Part shown: one piece after another, positions 17,354 through 26,810 of the stretch
Numbering within the stretch: position 1 is the first letter of the stretch
Layout: every line of letters begins with the position of its first letter
Program-made: the position numbers and the translations under genes
Notes under the pieces: generated by a model
The model's database searches: none
What the model was told of the DNA's origin: nothing
What the model saw: the letters and a program-made list of their open reading frames with translations, nothing else
Source: Pelagibacteraceae bacterium AG-359-O02
Lineage (GTDB): Bacteria; Pseudomonadota; Alphaproteobacteria; Pelagibacterales; Pelagibacteraceae
Assembly (NCBI GenBank): GCA_003280485.1
Contig: QCEU01000001.1
Span: 1 to 64,000 of the forward strand
DNA length: 64,000 nucleotides
Reading direction: 5' to 3'

Positions 17354-17996
17354 CGATTTTTAAAAAATGTTGTGGCGGGTATTCTCTAACAGGCTCAGGT
17401 ATAAAGGCCTCTTCCCCTAAATCAGAAAATAAGTTAAAACCTTCAAAAGGTCTTGTTTCTATAAGATGTTTAAATGTAAAGTCACGTCTTTTAATCATTG
17501 TTGAATTAAAAAAAGACCATTCACTAAAAACTATAGGTTTTTTTAATTTAACTAAAGTTAATGTCAAAGCATCACCATGAATTATGTTTTTCTTCAAAAT
17601 AAATTTTATTGATCGAATAAATTCATCTTTAATTTCTGCAAATATGTACTTAAATCTGTCAATTATTGTTTTTTCTAGCCTTTTTCTTGTTTCTAAAACA
17701 TTATCTTCAATAATATCAATACCATAAAGTGATGATAAAGCTAATAAAGAGTATTTTTCAGAATCAAATTGATTTTTTTTATACTTGTTTATTACAAAGT
17801 TTAATTTTTTATTTAAAATGTTATCTAAGAAATTACCTTCACCACATGCAGGTTCTAGGAATCTAGAATCAGGTCTATCAAGTTCATGACTAAATAAACT
17901 AACCATATTTTCAACCTCTTTTTCAGAGGTGAAAACTTCACCAAAATTTTGAACTCTTAATTTAGATTTAATTATATTTTGTTTAGATTTAACCAT
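17328..17996 (-). CDS. DNA methyltransferase-like protein without a canonical NPPY motif
   Basis: Likely start MVKSKQNI at 17996. FGEVFTSEKEVENMVSLF, RFLEPACGEGNFLDNIL, LYGIDIIEDNVLETRKRL; region expected to carry (D/N)PPY reads KKPIVFSEWSFFNSTMIKRRDFTF. Confidence 0.7.
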   Translation of the reverse strand: MVKSKQNIIKSKLRVQNFGEVFTSEKEVENMVSLFSHELDRPDSRFLEPACGEGNFLDNILNKKLNFVINKYKKNQFDSEKYSLLALSSLYGIDIIEDNVLETRKRLEKTIIDRFKYIFAEIKDEFIRSIKFILKKNIIHGDALTLTLVKLKKPIVFSEWSFFNSTMIKRRDFTFKHLIETRPFEGFNLFSDLGEEAFIPEPVREYPPQHFLKIDETSSTKI

Positions 17997-18076
17997 GTAA
18001 AAAAATACATCTTTTTCATATAAAAGACAAATTTGTAACTTAAAGTAAACAAATAGATTATTTAATAAAAATAATC

Positions 18077-18652
18077 GTGAGATTATCATTATTCTTTTTT
18101 CTTCATTTAGTAGCGTTTGTTATCCTTTTGATAGTCCACCCTCATGCTAGAGCTCAGGATGATGGGTGGGCTATAATTGAGAAAGATAAAAACTTTATTT
18201 ACATGTCTAAAAACGGTGAATTTATACATGGTGATAGAATTGTTTTATCTTTAAATTACAAGGATTGTGACACCGTTTATCATTTATTTACTTTTTTAAC
18301 GACAAAAGGTGATGCCAATATTTACCAATTTGAAAATCAAAATATTCCAATAAAAATAAATAATTTTGATTTTTTTGCTGAAGTTACTCATATAGAAAAA
18401 ATATTAGATCATAGAGCTCATTGGGTAGTATTTAAGTTAGGTTCCTACGATTCAAAAGAATATGCCCAAAAATTATCAGGGTTCATTGAGGAAAACGAGA
18501 GATACGAAATTTCATTAAATGATGGCTTAAATTTTGAGGTTAAAAATTATTTCGATATTAGAAGAAATAATTGGAAACTTGATTATTTCTCTGAAAATTT
18601 TAAGGAATTCTATAGGCGTTGTAACGAAAAAAATAAAATAAAGGAAAGTTAA
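18077..18652 (+). CDS. Secreted hypothetical protein (tandem paralogue A), GTG start
   Basis: Signal peptide LSLFFFLHLVAFVILLIVHPHARA; GEFIHGDRIVLSLNYKDCD...FTFLTTKG...IPIKINN shared with next gene. Confidence 0.65.
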   Translation: MRLSLFFFLHLVAFVILLIVHPHARAQDDGWAIIEKDKNFIYMSKNGEFIHGDRIVLSLNYKDCDTVYHLFTFLTTKGDANIYQFENQNIPIKINNFDFFAEVTHIEKILDHRAHWVVFKLGSYDSKEYAQKLSGFIEENERYEISLNDGLNFEVKNYFDIRRNNWKLDYFSENFKEFYRRCNEKNKIKES

Positions 18653-18706
18653 TGTTTGTAGGCATGGAAGCTTTAATAATAGTTAAAATAGCAGGATTGT
18701 TTTTAG

Positions 18707-19276
18707 GTGTTTTTTAAAATTTTAAGAAATTTTTTATTGGTTTCAGTTATTTTTACAACGTTTTCTTATGCTAGTGATGATGAATGGAATATTCATGATT
18801 TTGGGAGTTATGTTGTAGCGAGTGTGCCTGGCGAAGTAGTTCATGGAGATAAAATGAGATTTGTTCTTGAAAAAAGAAACTGCAATAAAATTGGAATAAT
18901 GTTTTCCTTTTTAACTTATAAAAGTTCAGAGACACCCGAATTACAAGGAAGAAAGGTTCCTATAAGAATAAATGGGTCTGATACATTAAATATTGCTGAC
19001 GTTGTACTTGTTAGACCAGCTTTTAGTAATATGGCTTTTTTTGTAATGTTTACAGCTCCTCAGTATTATCCTTTAGATGAATTTACCGATGGCATTATGA
19101 ACGATTATCGAAAAGATAAACAATTTAGTATAACTCTTGCTAAGTCTGATGATTTTGATCCTGAAAAATATTTTGATATATTGGATAACAACTGGAAATT
19201 AGATAAATTCCCAGAAAAAATTACTGAGGCTCATCTAATGTGTACAGGTAAACCTAATAAAATTTTCAAAGGCTGA
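18707..19276 (+). CDS. Secreted hypothetical protein (tandem paralogue B), GTG start
   Basis: Signal peptide FFKILRNFLLVSVIFTTFSYA; GEVVHGDKMRFVLEKRNCN...FSFLTYKS...VPIRING; YFDILDNNWKLDKFPE parallels YFDIRRNNWKLDYFSE. Confidence 0.65.
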   Translation: MFFKILRNFLLVSVIFTTFSYASDDEWNIHDFGSYVVASVPGEVVHGDKMRFVLEKRNCNKIGIMFSFLTYKSSETPELQGRKVPIRINGSDTLNIADVVLVRPAFSNMAFFVMFTAPQYYPLDEFTDGIMNDYRKDKQFSITLAKSDDFDPEKYFDILDNNWKLDKFPEKITEAHLMCTGKPNKIFKG

Positions 19277-19279
19277 TTA

Positions 19280-20179
19280 TTATCTACTTTTTTGAAGCTG
19301 ATAAATTGAAACATAATGTTTCTTTTTAGGTAATGGAATAATTACAGGCACATCAGTACATCTTGGTACTATTGATTTTTTTCCATAAATAATATTTGCA
19401 TCATAATTTTCAAAATTTGTCTCTGGGTGTGGATTGCCATCATTAATAATTGGCCATGCATCACAGGCTCTATAACCAAATAATATTAAAGGTCTAGAAC
19501 CATCAGTATGATTTAAACCTGAACCATGAATTGTTCGACAATGAAAGAAAGCAACTGAACCTGCTTTGCCAGTTAATGAAACAGATTTTTTCAAATTAAT
19601 CTTGTTTTTTTTAGTATTAATTTTACCTACAAAATAATTATCGTTACTATGATGACTAAATAATTCTTTTTTGTGAGAACCTTTAATAACTTTTAAAGGA
19701 CCATTTTTTTCATCACAATCCTCAAGATAAATACCTACTGTAATTAAATCATCATTTGTATGAGGATAAAAAGCAAAGTCCTGATGCCATTCAACTAAAC
19801 TTCCCTTTTTCTTATTGGGTAATTTAAAATTTAATTTTCCAAGATGAAATCTTACTGTTCCGCCAATAAGCTTTTTAACTATATCAATAATCTTTTTATT
19901 TCGTGATAAATCATAAAATAATTTATTGTTATTTTGAGGGTTATTTAATCTTAATATCTCTTTATTTTTTGACGAGTTGCTATTGAATACAAAATGGTAA
20001 TTATCATAACTTTGAGTTCCTCCTTGATCTTTAACTTTTCTTCTACTGTTCTTTTCTTTGGTTACGATTTTATTAATAAGAACATTTAATTTATTGATAT
20101 CTTTCTTTGAAATAAGTTCATCTTTTAATAAGAAGCCGTTCTTTTTGTAGAAATTACTCTCTGATCTGGTGATGCTCAT
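19280..20179 (-). CDS. Phytanoyl-CoA dioxygenase (PhyH) family protein
   Basis: WHQDFAFYPHTNDDLITVGIYLEDCDEKNGPLKVIKGSHK and CRTIHGSGLNHTDGSRPLILFGYRA (H-x-D...H...R). Confidence 0.88.
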   Translation of the reverse strand: MSITRSESNFYKKNGFLLKDELISKKDINKLNVLINKIVTKEKNSRRKVKDQGGTQSYDNYHFVFNSNSSKNKEILRLNNPQNNNKLFYDLSRNKKIIDIVKKLIGGTVRFHLGKLNFKLPNKKKGSLVEWHQDFAFYPHTNDDLITVGIYLEDCDEKNGPLKVIKGSHKKELFSHHSNDNYFVGKINTKKNKINLKKSVSLTGKAGSVAFFHCRTIHGSGLNHTDGSRPLILFGYRACDAWPIINDGNPHPETNFENYDANIIYGKKSIVPRCTDVPVIIPLPKKKHYVSIYQLQKSR

Positions 20180-20188
20180 GATTAAATT

Positions 20189-20500
20189 TTATAATAAAAA
20201 TATAATAATCCAATACGAAAATAATCCAGATATTATTGTTGCTATTACATTTCTTGAAAAATAACCAACTAATATGGCAACTATTGCACCAAATATTTTT
20301 GGATCATTCATTTCTATAAATGTTCCATAATCATTAATAAATATTCCTGGAAATATTATTGCTGGAAATACTGCTGATGGCACATATGCTAATACAGCTT
20401 TAACTCTTTCTCCTAATAGATCTCTGTCTACTAAAGCAACCATGGTCATTCTCATAAAGTAAGTAATTATGCCTGCAATTATAATTGTGAACCAAGTCAT
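20189..20500 (-). CDS. AzlD-family branched-chain amino acid exporter subunit
   Basis: Small 4-TM protein directly after AzlC; TYFMRMTMVALV, VKAVLAYVPSAVFPAIIFP. Confidence 0.8.
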   Translation of the reverse strand: MTWFTIIIAGIITYFMRMTMVALVDRDLLGERVKAVLAYVPSAVFPAIIFPGIFINDYGTFIEMNDPKIFGAIVAILVGYFSRNVIATIISGLFSYWIIIFLL

Positions 20501-21183
20501 TTTTTTAACCTCAGAACTAACGAAGCAATAAACAATGCAATTATAGGTGAAATAATTATGTAGGATTTAAAAGGTGCATCAAAAAATAATAATGAACTCA
20601 ACCCACAAGTAATCATAACTATTACATGGTCTAATTTTTTAATATCTTGAACAACAATTGCGATAAAAGTTAAAGGAACTGCAAATTTCAATCCTAATTC
20701 TTCAGGTACAAACGAGCCAAGAATTATTCCAGCTAATGTTGATATTTGCCAACAAACCCAAAGGGTTCCACCACTTCCTAATAAATGATAATGGAGATGT
20801 GTTTCATTTCTATTTTTTTGAAAAAACTTATTAGACTCTGCAAATCCTTGGTCTACAACCAAGTAAGATATCAAAAGCTTTTTGATAAATGATAATTTTT
20901 CTAAATATTCAGATAAGACAGCACCATATAATAAATGTCTAGAATTAATTACCCCGACTGAAGTTACTGCGATTAATGCAGAAGCTCCTCCAGATAGAAG
21001 TTGTAAAAAAACAATTTGAGATGCTCCACCAAATATAATGATAGACATTGCATAAACTAATACTGGGCTAAAACCTAATTCAATACCAATTGCTCCACAT
21101 ACAATACCAAAAGGAATTACTGAGAACATATGCGGTGCAACAGCCAATATTCCTTTAGTAAATATTTGTTTTTTTGATAACAT
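20497..21183 (-). CDS. AzlC-family branched-chain amino acid exporter subunit
   Basis: PFGIVCGAIGIELGFSPVLVYAMSIIIFGGASQIVFLQLL, NSRHLLYGA. Confidence 0.87.
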   Translation of the reverse strand: MLSKKQIFTKGILAVAPHMFSVIPFGIVCGAIGIELGFSPVLVYAMSIIIFGGASQIVFLQLLSGGASALIAVTSVGVINSRHLLYGAVLSEYLEKLSFIKKLLISYLVVDQGFAESNKFFQKNRNETHLHYHLLGSGGTLWVCWQISTLAGIILGSFVPEELGLKFAVPLTFIAIVVQDIKKLDHVIVMITCGLSSLLFFDAPFKSYIIISPIIALFIASLVLRLKK

Positions 21184-21591
21184 TTACTTAACTGGTTGAA
21201 GAGCAATTTTTAAGTATTTAGTGTCTAACTTACAATCTTTGTAACCTCGTTTAACAACATTCAAATATCTTTCAGTTGGATATCTAAATTCAGTTTTATT
21301 AACCATAATGTAAGTCATCACTGTCTTATTATAATAGGTAAAATAAAGTTTTTTATAAAGAATTGGATAATCTTCGTAAACATCTAGTTTTTTTTCATCA
21401 CTTTTTGATATTTCAAATAAAGCACCAGGAACTAATGAATTTTTACTTTTCTCAATGTCAGCAGCTCTATATGTGCTTCTAAAGTTTAATCTATAACCTT
21501 TAAGCTCATATTTTTTTATGAAGATAGAGTCTTTACATCTCCGTTTCATTTGAAAAAGATTAAGATTACTTCCGTAAGCAAAATATAACAT
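21184..21591 (-). CDS. Gamma-glutamylcyclotransferase-like (AIG2/GGCT) protein
   Basis: LYFAYGSNLNLFQMKRRC, VPGALFEIS, LDVYEDYP. Confidence 0.85.
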   Translation of the reverse strand: MLYFAYGSNLNLFQMKRRCKDSIFIKKYELKGYRLNFRSTYRAADIEKSKNSLVPGALFEISKSDEKKLDVYEDYPILYKKLYFTYYNKTVMTYIMVNKTEFRYPTERYLNVVKRGYKDCKLDTKYLKIALQPVK

Positions 21592-22343
21592 TACTCTAGT
21601 TCAACAATTTTAATATTTTTTGCTTTTACAAAATCAAGGATTAGTGAATTACATAAGTTTATTTTATCTTGATCTTTTGATCTTAACACAATTGATACAC
21701 CTAATTTACCTTGTCTAAAAAAAGGATAACTACCAATTTCTACATCTTTGTTATTATCTTGAACATCAGTTAATGAACTTGCTATTTCACTTTCATAGGT
21801 CATCAAATTTATTGTCTTACTAAGAATTGGATCGCCACCAACCAATACATTTCCAAGTCCACCAATCATTGCCTTTAATATTGATGGAACACCTGGAAGA
21901 GAAAAAACATTTTCTACATAAAATCCTGGAGCACCACTTGTTGGATTTAAAATTAAATTAGCTGTAACTGGCATCTTTGCCATTTTTTGTCTACCATCAT
22001 TAAAGTTACCTGGCTCATAATATTTTTCTAAAATAGCAAATGCCTCTTTATGAAATCCATATTCAATATTAAAAGCTTTTGATATTGATTCTGCAGTTAT
22101 GTCATCGTGAGTAGGACCAATACCCCCTGTAGTAAACACATAGTTGTATTTAACTCTTAACTCATGAACAGTGTCTATTATGGTTTTTTCCACATCAGGA
22201 ATTACTCTTACCTCTCCAACAGAAATTCCTAGAGAATTAAGCCAAGTAGCTAATGTGCTTGTATTCAAATCTTTTGTTCTGCCTGATAATACTTCGTTAC
22301 CTATGATGATAATTGCTGCAGATATTTCTTTTTTATTAGTCAT
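21591..22343 (-). CDS. Molybdopterin-binding domain / CinA-like protein
   Basis: Start MTNKKEISAAI at 22343 preferred (listed start overlaps divergent sfsA). IIIGNEVLSGRTKDLN, TTGGIGPTHDDIT, NPTSGAPGF. Confidence 0.82.
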   Translation of the reverse strand: MTNKKEISAAIIIIGNEVLSGRTKDLNTSTLATWLNSLGISVGEVRVIPDVEKTIIDTVHELRVKYNYVFTTGGIGPTHDDITAESISKAFNIEYGFHKEAFAILEKYYEPGNFNDGRQKMAKMPVTANLILNPTSGAPGFYVENVFSLPGVPSILKAMIGGLGNVLVGGDPILSKTINLMTYESEIASSLTDVQDNNKDVEIGSYPFFRQGKLGVSIVLRSKDQDKINLCNSLILDFVKAKNIKIVELE

Positions 22344-22365
22344 TTCTAAATATAAATAAAATTCT

Positions 22366-23052
22366 ATGAAATTTACCAACACTTTATTAAAAGGCAAATT
22401 ACAAAGGAGATATAAGAGATTTTTCACAGATATAGAAGTAAATAATAAAACTGTTGTAGCGCATTGTCCAAATACGGGCTCTATGATGGGTTTATTAGAT
22501 CAAGGAAATGAAGCTTGGATAAGCGAGCACAATGATCCAAAGCGCAAATTAAAATTCACTCTAGAGATGATAAAAGTAAAAAAAAGAATAATTGGAGTAA
22601 ATACTCATAGAGCAAATAGAATTGTCGAACATGCATTAGAAAATAAATTAATAAAAGAATTTAGCGCAATTAAAAATATACGAGCTGAATTTAAGTATTC
22701 TGATGATACTAGATTTGACTTTTTGTGTGATAAAAAAATATTAGAAGTAAAGAATACAACATTAATGAGAGAAGATGATTTGGCTGAGTTTCCAGATGCT
22801 GTTACATCAAGAGGCGCAAAACACCTCCAAAAGTTAAAGGAATCAATTAAAAAAGGATATAAGCCTTATGTCTTATTTTTAACTCAAATTCAGGGTATAA
22901 ATAATTTTAGAATAGCAAAAGATATAGACTCTACTTATTATAAAGAATATTTAGATGCTAAAAAATCTGGTGTAAGCTTTCTTGCTTACAGATGCAGTTT
23001 AAATTCTAAAGAAATTAAAATTGAAAAAAAAATAAAAATTATAGATGAGTAA
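22366..23052 (+). CDS. sfsA: SfsA DNA/RNA nuclease-family protein
   Basis: KGKLQRRYKRFFTDIE, VVAHCPNTGSMMGLL, EVKNTTLMRE, FPDAVTSRGAKHLQKL. Confidence 0.93.
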   Translation: MKFTNTLLKGKLQRRYKRFFTDIEVNNKTVVAHCPNTGSMMGLLDQGNEAWISEHNDPKRKLKFTLEMIKVKKRIIGVNTHRANRIVEHALENKLIKEFSAIKNIRAEFKYSDDTRFDFLCDKKILEVKNTTLMREDDLAEFPDAVTSRGAKHLQKLKESIKKGYKPYVLFLTQIQGINNFRIAKDIDSTYYKEYLDAKKSGVSFLAYRCSLNSKEIKIEKKIKIIDE

Positions 23053-23815
23053 TTATTCAGAAAAATTTGAAAAAATGAGAATTGCTGGGAAACTTGCATC
23101 TAGAACTTTAGACATGCTCACGGAAGAAGTTAAGGAAGGTGTTACAACAGATAAAATTGATCAATTAGGTTATGAGTTTATAAGGGACAATGGTGGACAC
23201 TCTGCTCCACTTTACTATAGAGGTTTTAAAAAATCTTTATGCACTTCTTTAAACCATGTTGTTTGTCATGGCATTCCCTCTGATAGAGTTTTAAATGAAG
23301 GAGATGTAGTTAATATCGATGTAACTGCAATAGTGAATGAATACTATGGTGATACTAGTCGAATGTTCACAATTGGAGATATACCAGTTAAAGCTAAAAA
23401 CTTAATTGAAACAACGTATGAGTCAATGATGAAAGGAATTAAAATTCTAAAACCAGGAATTAAATTAGGAGATATTGGTTATGAAATTCAATCCTTTGTT
23501 GAAGAAAGAGGATTTTCAGTAGTAAGAGATTTTTGTGGACATGGCATTAGCAATACTTTTCATGAGCAGCCTAATATTCTTCATTATGGTAAGAAAAATA
23601 CAGGTTATGAACTAACACCTGGTATGACTTTTACAATAGAGCCTATGATAAATGTGGGTAAATTAGATGTAAAAGTTCTTAATGATGGATGGACAGCAGT
23701 GACAAAGGACAAGTCTTTATCCGCACAATTTGAGCATACAATAGGGATAACAGAAGACTCTTATGAAATTTTTACAGAATCTGTTAAAGGTTATAAGAGG
23801 CCTCCATATAATTAA
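23045..23815 (+). CDS. map: Type I methionine aminopeptidase
   Basis: KKSLCTSLNHVVCHGIP, NIDVTAIVNEYYGDTSRMF, GHGISNTFHEQPNILHYG, FTIEPMI. Confidence 0.96.
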   Translation: MSNYSEKFEKMRIAGKLASRTLDMLTEEVKEGVTTDKIDQLGYEFIRDNGGHSAPLYYRGFKKSLCTSLNHVVCHGIPSDRVLNEGDVVNIDVTAIVNEYYGDTSRMFTIGDIPVKAKNLIETTYESMMKGIKILKPGIKLGDIGYEIQSFVEERGFSVVRDFCGHGISNTFHEQPNILHYGKKNTGYELTPGMTFTIEPMINVGKLDVKVLNDGWTAVTKDKSLSAQFEHTIGITEDSYEIFTESVKGYKRPPYN

Positions 23816-25107
23816 TGATAACAAGATACTCTAGAAAAGAACTTACGGATATTTGGTCCGAATATAATAAATATCAAATCTGGTTAGATGTCGAGATTGC
23901 TGCAGCTGAAGGAATGGAAAAATTAGGAACTATTCCAAAAGGTGTAGCAAGCGCTGTTAGAAAAAAAGCTAAAATTAATGTTAAAAGAATTCATAATATT
24001 GAGGCGAAAGTAAAACACGATGTTATAGCTTTCTTGACCTCTGTTACCGAAAAAGTAGGTATTAAAGCAAGATATTTACACCAAGGAATGACCTCATCAG
24101 ATGTTGTAGACACAAGTTTTAATATTCAGTTAGTTCAATCTGGAAAGATTTTAATAAAGGATATTGATCAAATATTAAAAGTTTTAAAATCAAAAGCTAA
24201 AAAATATAAATTCACACCATGTATGGGTAGAAGTCATGGTATTCATGCAGAACCAATTACTTTTGGACTTAAATTAGCTTCATATTACGAGGAATTTAAG
24301 AGAAATAAAAAAAGATTAATTAGTGCAATAGATGAAATATCAACTTGTGCAATATCTGGTGCTGTTGGAACATTTGCCAATATTAATCCTAATGTGGAAA
24401 AACATGTTGCTAAAAAACTGGGATTAAAAGTTGAGCCAATATCTACACAAGTTATCCCAAGAGATAGACATGCTTATTATTTTTCAGTTTTAGGAATTAT
24501 AGCAGGATCAATTGAAAGAGTTTCAATTGAAATTAGACATTTACAAAGAACTGAAGTTTATGAATTGCAGGAATTTTTTTCAAAAAAACAAAAAGGCTCA
24601 AGTGCAATGCCACATAAAAAAAATCCAATATTGTCTGAAAACTTAACAGGATTAGCAAGAATGGTTAGAAGTCATACTATTCCAGCACTAGAAAATATTG
24701 CCCTTTGGCATGAAAGGGATATTTCACATTCAAGCGTTGAGAGAAATATTGGTCCAGATGCTAATATAACTTTAGATTTTGCATTAATAAGGTTAGCAAA
24801 CTTATTAGACAAGATGATCGTCTATCCAAAAAAAATGCTTAATAACCTTAATATTACAAAAGGTACCATTTTCTCCCAAGAGCTGATGTTAGAACTAACA
24901 AAATCAGGTTTGACTAGAGAAAACTCTTATAGATTAGTTCAAGCACATGCCAAAAATTGCATAGCAGATAATCTTAATCTTTTTGATGTTGTGATGAGTG
25001 ACAAAAACATTACATCTAGAATATCAAGCAAGAAAATGAAAAAAATATTTGATTATTCTTCACACTTTAAGAATGTTAATTTAATTTTTAATAGGGTTTT
25101 CAAATAA
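23815..25107 (+). CDS. purB: Adenylosuccinate lyase
   Basis: HQGMTSSDVVDTS, GRSHGIHAEP, GSSAMPHKKNPILSENLTGLAR. Confidence 0.96.
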   Translation: MITRYSRKELTDIWSEYNKYQIWLDVEIAAAEGMEKLGTIPKGVASAVRKKAKINVKRIHNIEAKVKHDVIAFLTSVTEKVGIKARYLHQGMTSSDVVDTSFNIQLVQSGKILIKDIDQILKVLKSKAKKYKFTPCMGRSHGIHAEPITFGLKLASYYEEFKRNKKRLISAIDEISTCAISGAVGTFANINPNVEKHVAKKLGLKVEPISTQVIPRDRHAYYFSVLGIIAGSIERVSIEIRHLQRTEVYELQEFFSKKQKGSSAMPHKKNPILSENLTGLARMVRSHTIPALENIALWHERDISHSSVERNIGPDANITLDFALIRLANLLDKMIVYPKKMLNNLNITKGTIFSQELMLELTKSGLTRENSYRLVQAHAKNCIADNLNLFDVVMSDKNITSRISSKKMKKIFDYSSHFKNVNLIFNRVFK

Positions 25108-25892
25108 TGAAAAAAGGTAAAAAGTTATACGAAGGTAAAGCTAAAATAATCTATGCTAGCAATGATAAAAATTTAGTAATTCAACATTTCAAAGATGATG
25201 CAACCGCTTTTAATAATCAAAAAAAAGATGTCATTGAAGGAAAAGGAATTTTAAACAACAGGATTTCAGAACATATTCTTACTCAATTAAGCAATGTTGG
25301 TATCAAAAATCATTTAGTAAAAAGACTTAATATGAGGGAACAACTTGTTAAGTTAGTGGAAATTATTCCAATTGAATTTGTTGTTAGAAATATTGCAACA
25401 GGTTCTTTGACAAAAAGATTGGGAATAGAGGATGGGACAGTGCTTGATTATCCACTAGTTGAATATTGCTTAAAAAATGATGATCTTGGAGATCCTCTTG
25501 TAAGCAGAGAACATATTTTAGCATTTAAATGGATGGATGTTTTCGAATTAGATTTTATTTATGAAGAAGTAAGAAGAATAAATGACTTTCTGCAAGGCAT
25601 GTTTAGAGGTGTTGGAATTAAATTAGTAGATTTTAAAGTTGAATTTGGAAGATTTGAAGCCAATGGCAAAAGAGAAATTATGTTAGCTGATGAAATTAGT
25701 CCTGATACTTGCAGACTTTGGGACATGAGAACAGATAAAAAACTAGATAAAGATAGATTTAGAAATAACCTTGGAAACTTAGTTGAAGCATACCAAGAAG
25801 TGGCGATTAGGCTTAACATATTACATGAACGATCAAATATAAGACCATTAACTTATCCTAAACCTAAAGCAGTAAAAATTAAGAAAAAATGA
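25107..25892 (+). CDS. purC: SAICAR synthase
   Basis: LYEGKAKIIYASND, VVRNIATGSLTKRLGIEDG, DFKVEFGRF, LADEISPDTCRLWD. Confidence 0.97.
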   Translation: MKKGKKLYEGKAKIIYASNDKNLVIQHFKDDATAFNNQKKDVIEGKGILNNRISEHILTQLSNVGIKNHLVKRLNMREQLVKLVEIIPIEFVVRNIATGSLTKRLGIEDGTVLDYPLVEYCLKNDDLGDPLVSREHILAFKWMDVFELDFIYEEVRRINDFLQGMFRGVGIKLVDFKVEFGRFEANGKREIMLADEISPDTCRLWDMRTDKKLDKDRFRNNLGNLVEAYQEVAIRLNILHERSNIRPLTYPKPKAVKIKKK

Positions 25893-26122
25893 AAATAAAA
25901 GTAATAGTCACTTTAAAAAATGGAGTGCTAGATCCACAAGGTAAAGCAATTCAGCAAACTCTAAATGGAATGACTTTTGATAATGTTTCAGAGGTTAGAC
26001 AAGGTAAATATTTTGATATTGAGGTAAATGAGAGTGATGAAAATAAAGCTAAATCACAAGTAGAAGAAATGTGTAAAAAGCTTTTAGCAAACCTAGTTAT
26101 TGAGGATTATAAAATCTTGTAA
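25889..26122 (+). CDS. purS: FGAM synthase subunit PurS
   Basis: TLKNGVLDPQGKAIQQTLNGMTFDNVSEVRQGKYFDI between purC and purQ. Confidence 0.95.
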   Translation: MKIKVIVTLKNGVLDPQGKAIQQTLNGMTFDNVSEVRQGKYFDIEVNESDENKAKSQVEEMCKKLLANLVIEDYKIL

Positions 26123-26129
26123 CTACTGA

Positions 26130-26810
26130 ATGAAATCATCTGTAATTATATTCCCTGGTTCAAATTGTGATAGAGACATGGATGTGGCTTTGAAAAAATT
26201 TGGTTTTGAAAATGAAATGGTTTGGCATAATGATGCAGAAATACCTAAAAGTGATTTAATTGTTCTTCCAGGAGGTTTTTCTTACGGAGATTACCTTAGA
26301 TGTGGAAGTATTGCTGGAAAATCTAAGATTATTAAATCTGTAATCGATTTTGCAAATTCAGGGGGACTAGTTCTTGGGATTTGTAATGGTTTTCAGATTT
26401 TAACTGAGACGGGCCTACTTCCCGGAATACTCCAACAAAATAAATACTTAAACTTTATTTGCAAAAATGTTTTCGTAAAAATTAAAAATAAAGATAACAA
26501 ATATTTTAAAAAAATTAAAAAAGAAATTTTAGAACTCCATATTGCTCACAACGAAGGAAATTATTTTTGCTCAAAAGATGAGTTAAAATCAATTGAAGAT
26601 AATGGTCAAATTGCTGTTACTTATTGTGACCATAAAGGAAATGATGATGAAAAAAATAATCCAAACGGCGCCTTAAAAAATATAGCTGGAATATTTAATA
26701 AAGATAAAAATATTTTAGGTATGATGCCTCATCCAGAGAGAATGATTGATCCATTTCTTTCAGGTGAAGATGGATCATTATTTTTTGAGAATTTAATTGA
26801 AAGTTTATAA
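26130..26810 (+). CDS. purQ: FGAM synthase glutaminase subunit PurQ
   Basis: [46 protein letters not shown]. Confidence 0.97.
   Translation: MKSSVIIFPGSNCDRDMDVALKKFGFENEMVWHNDAEIPKSDLIVLPGGFSYGDYLRCGSIAGKSKIIKSVIDFANSGGLVLGICNGFQILTETGLLPGILQQNKYLNFICKNVFVKIKNKDNKYFKKIKKEILELHIAHNEGNYFCSKDELKSIEDNGQIAVTYCDHKGNDDEKNNPNGALKNIAGIFNKDKNILGMMPHPERMIDPFLSGEDGSLFFENLIESL

Noticed and set aside
17302-17580. 92-aa plus-strand ORF opposite the methyltransferase genes
   Set aside because: Lies antisense to two ORFs with clear MTase motifs; no own RBS or domain signal
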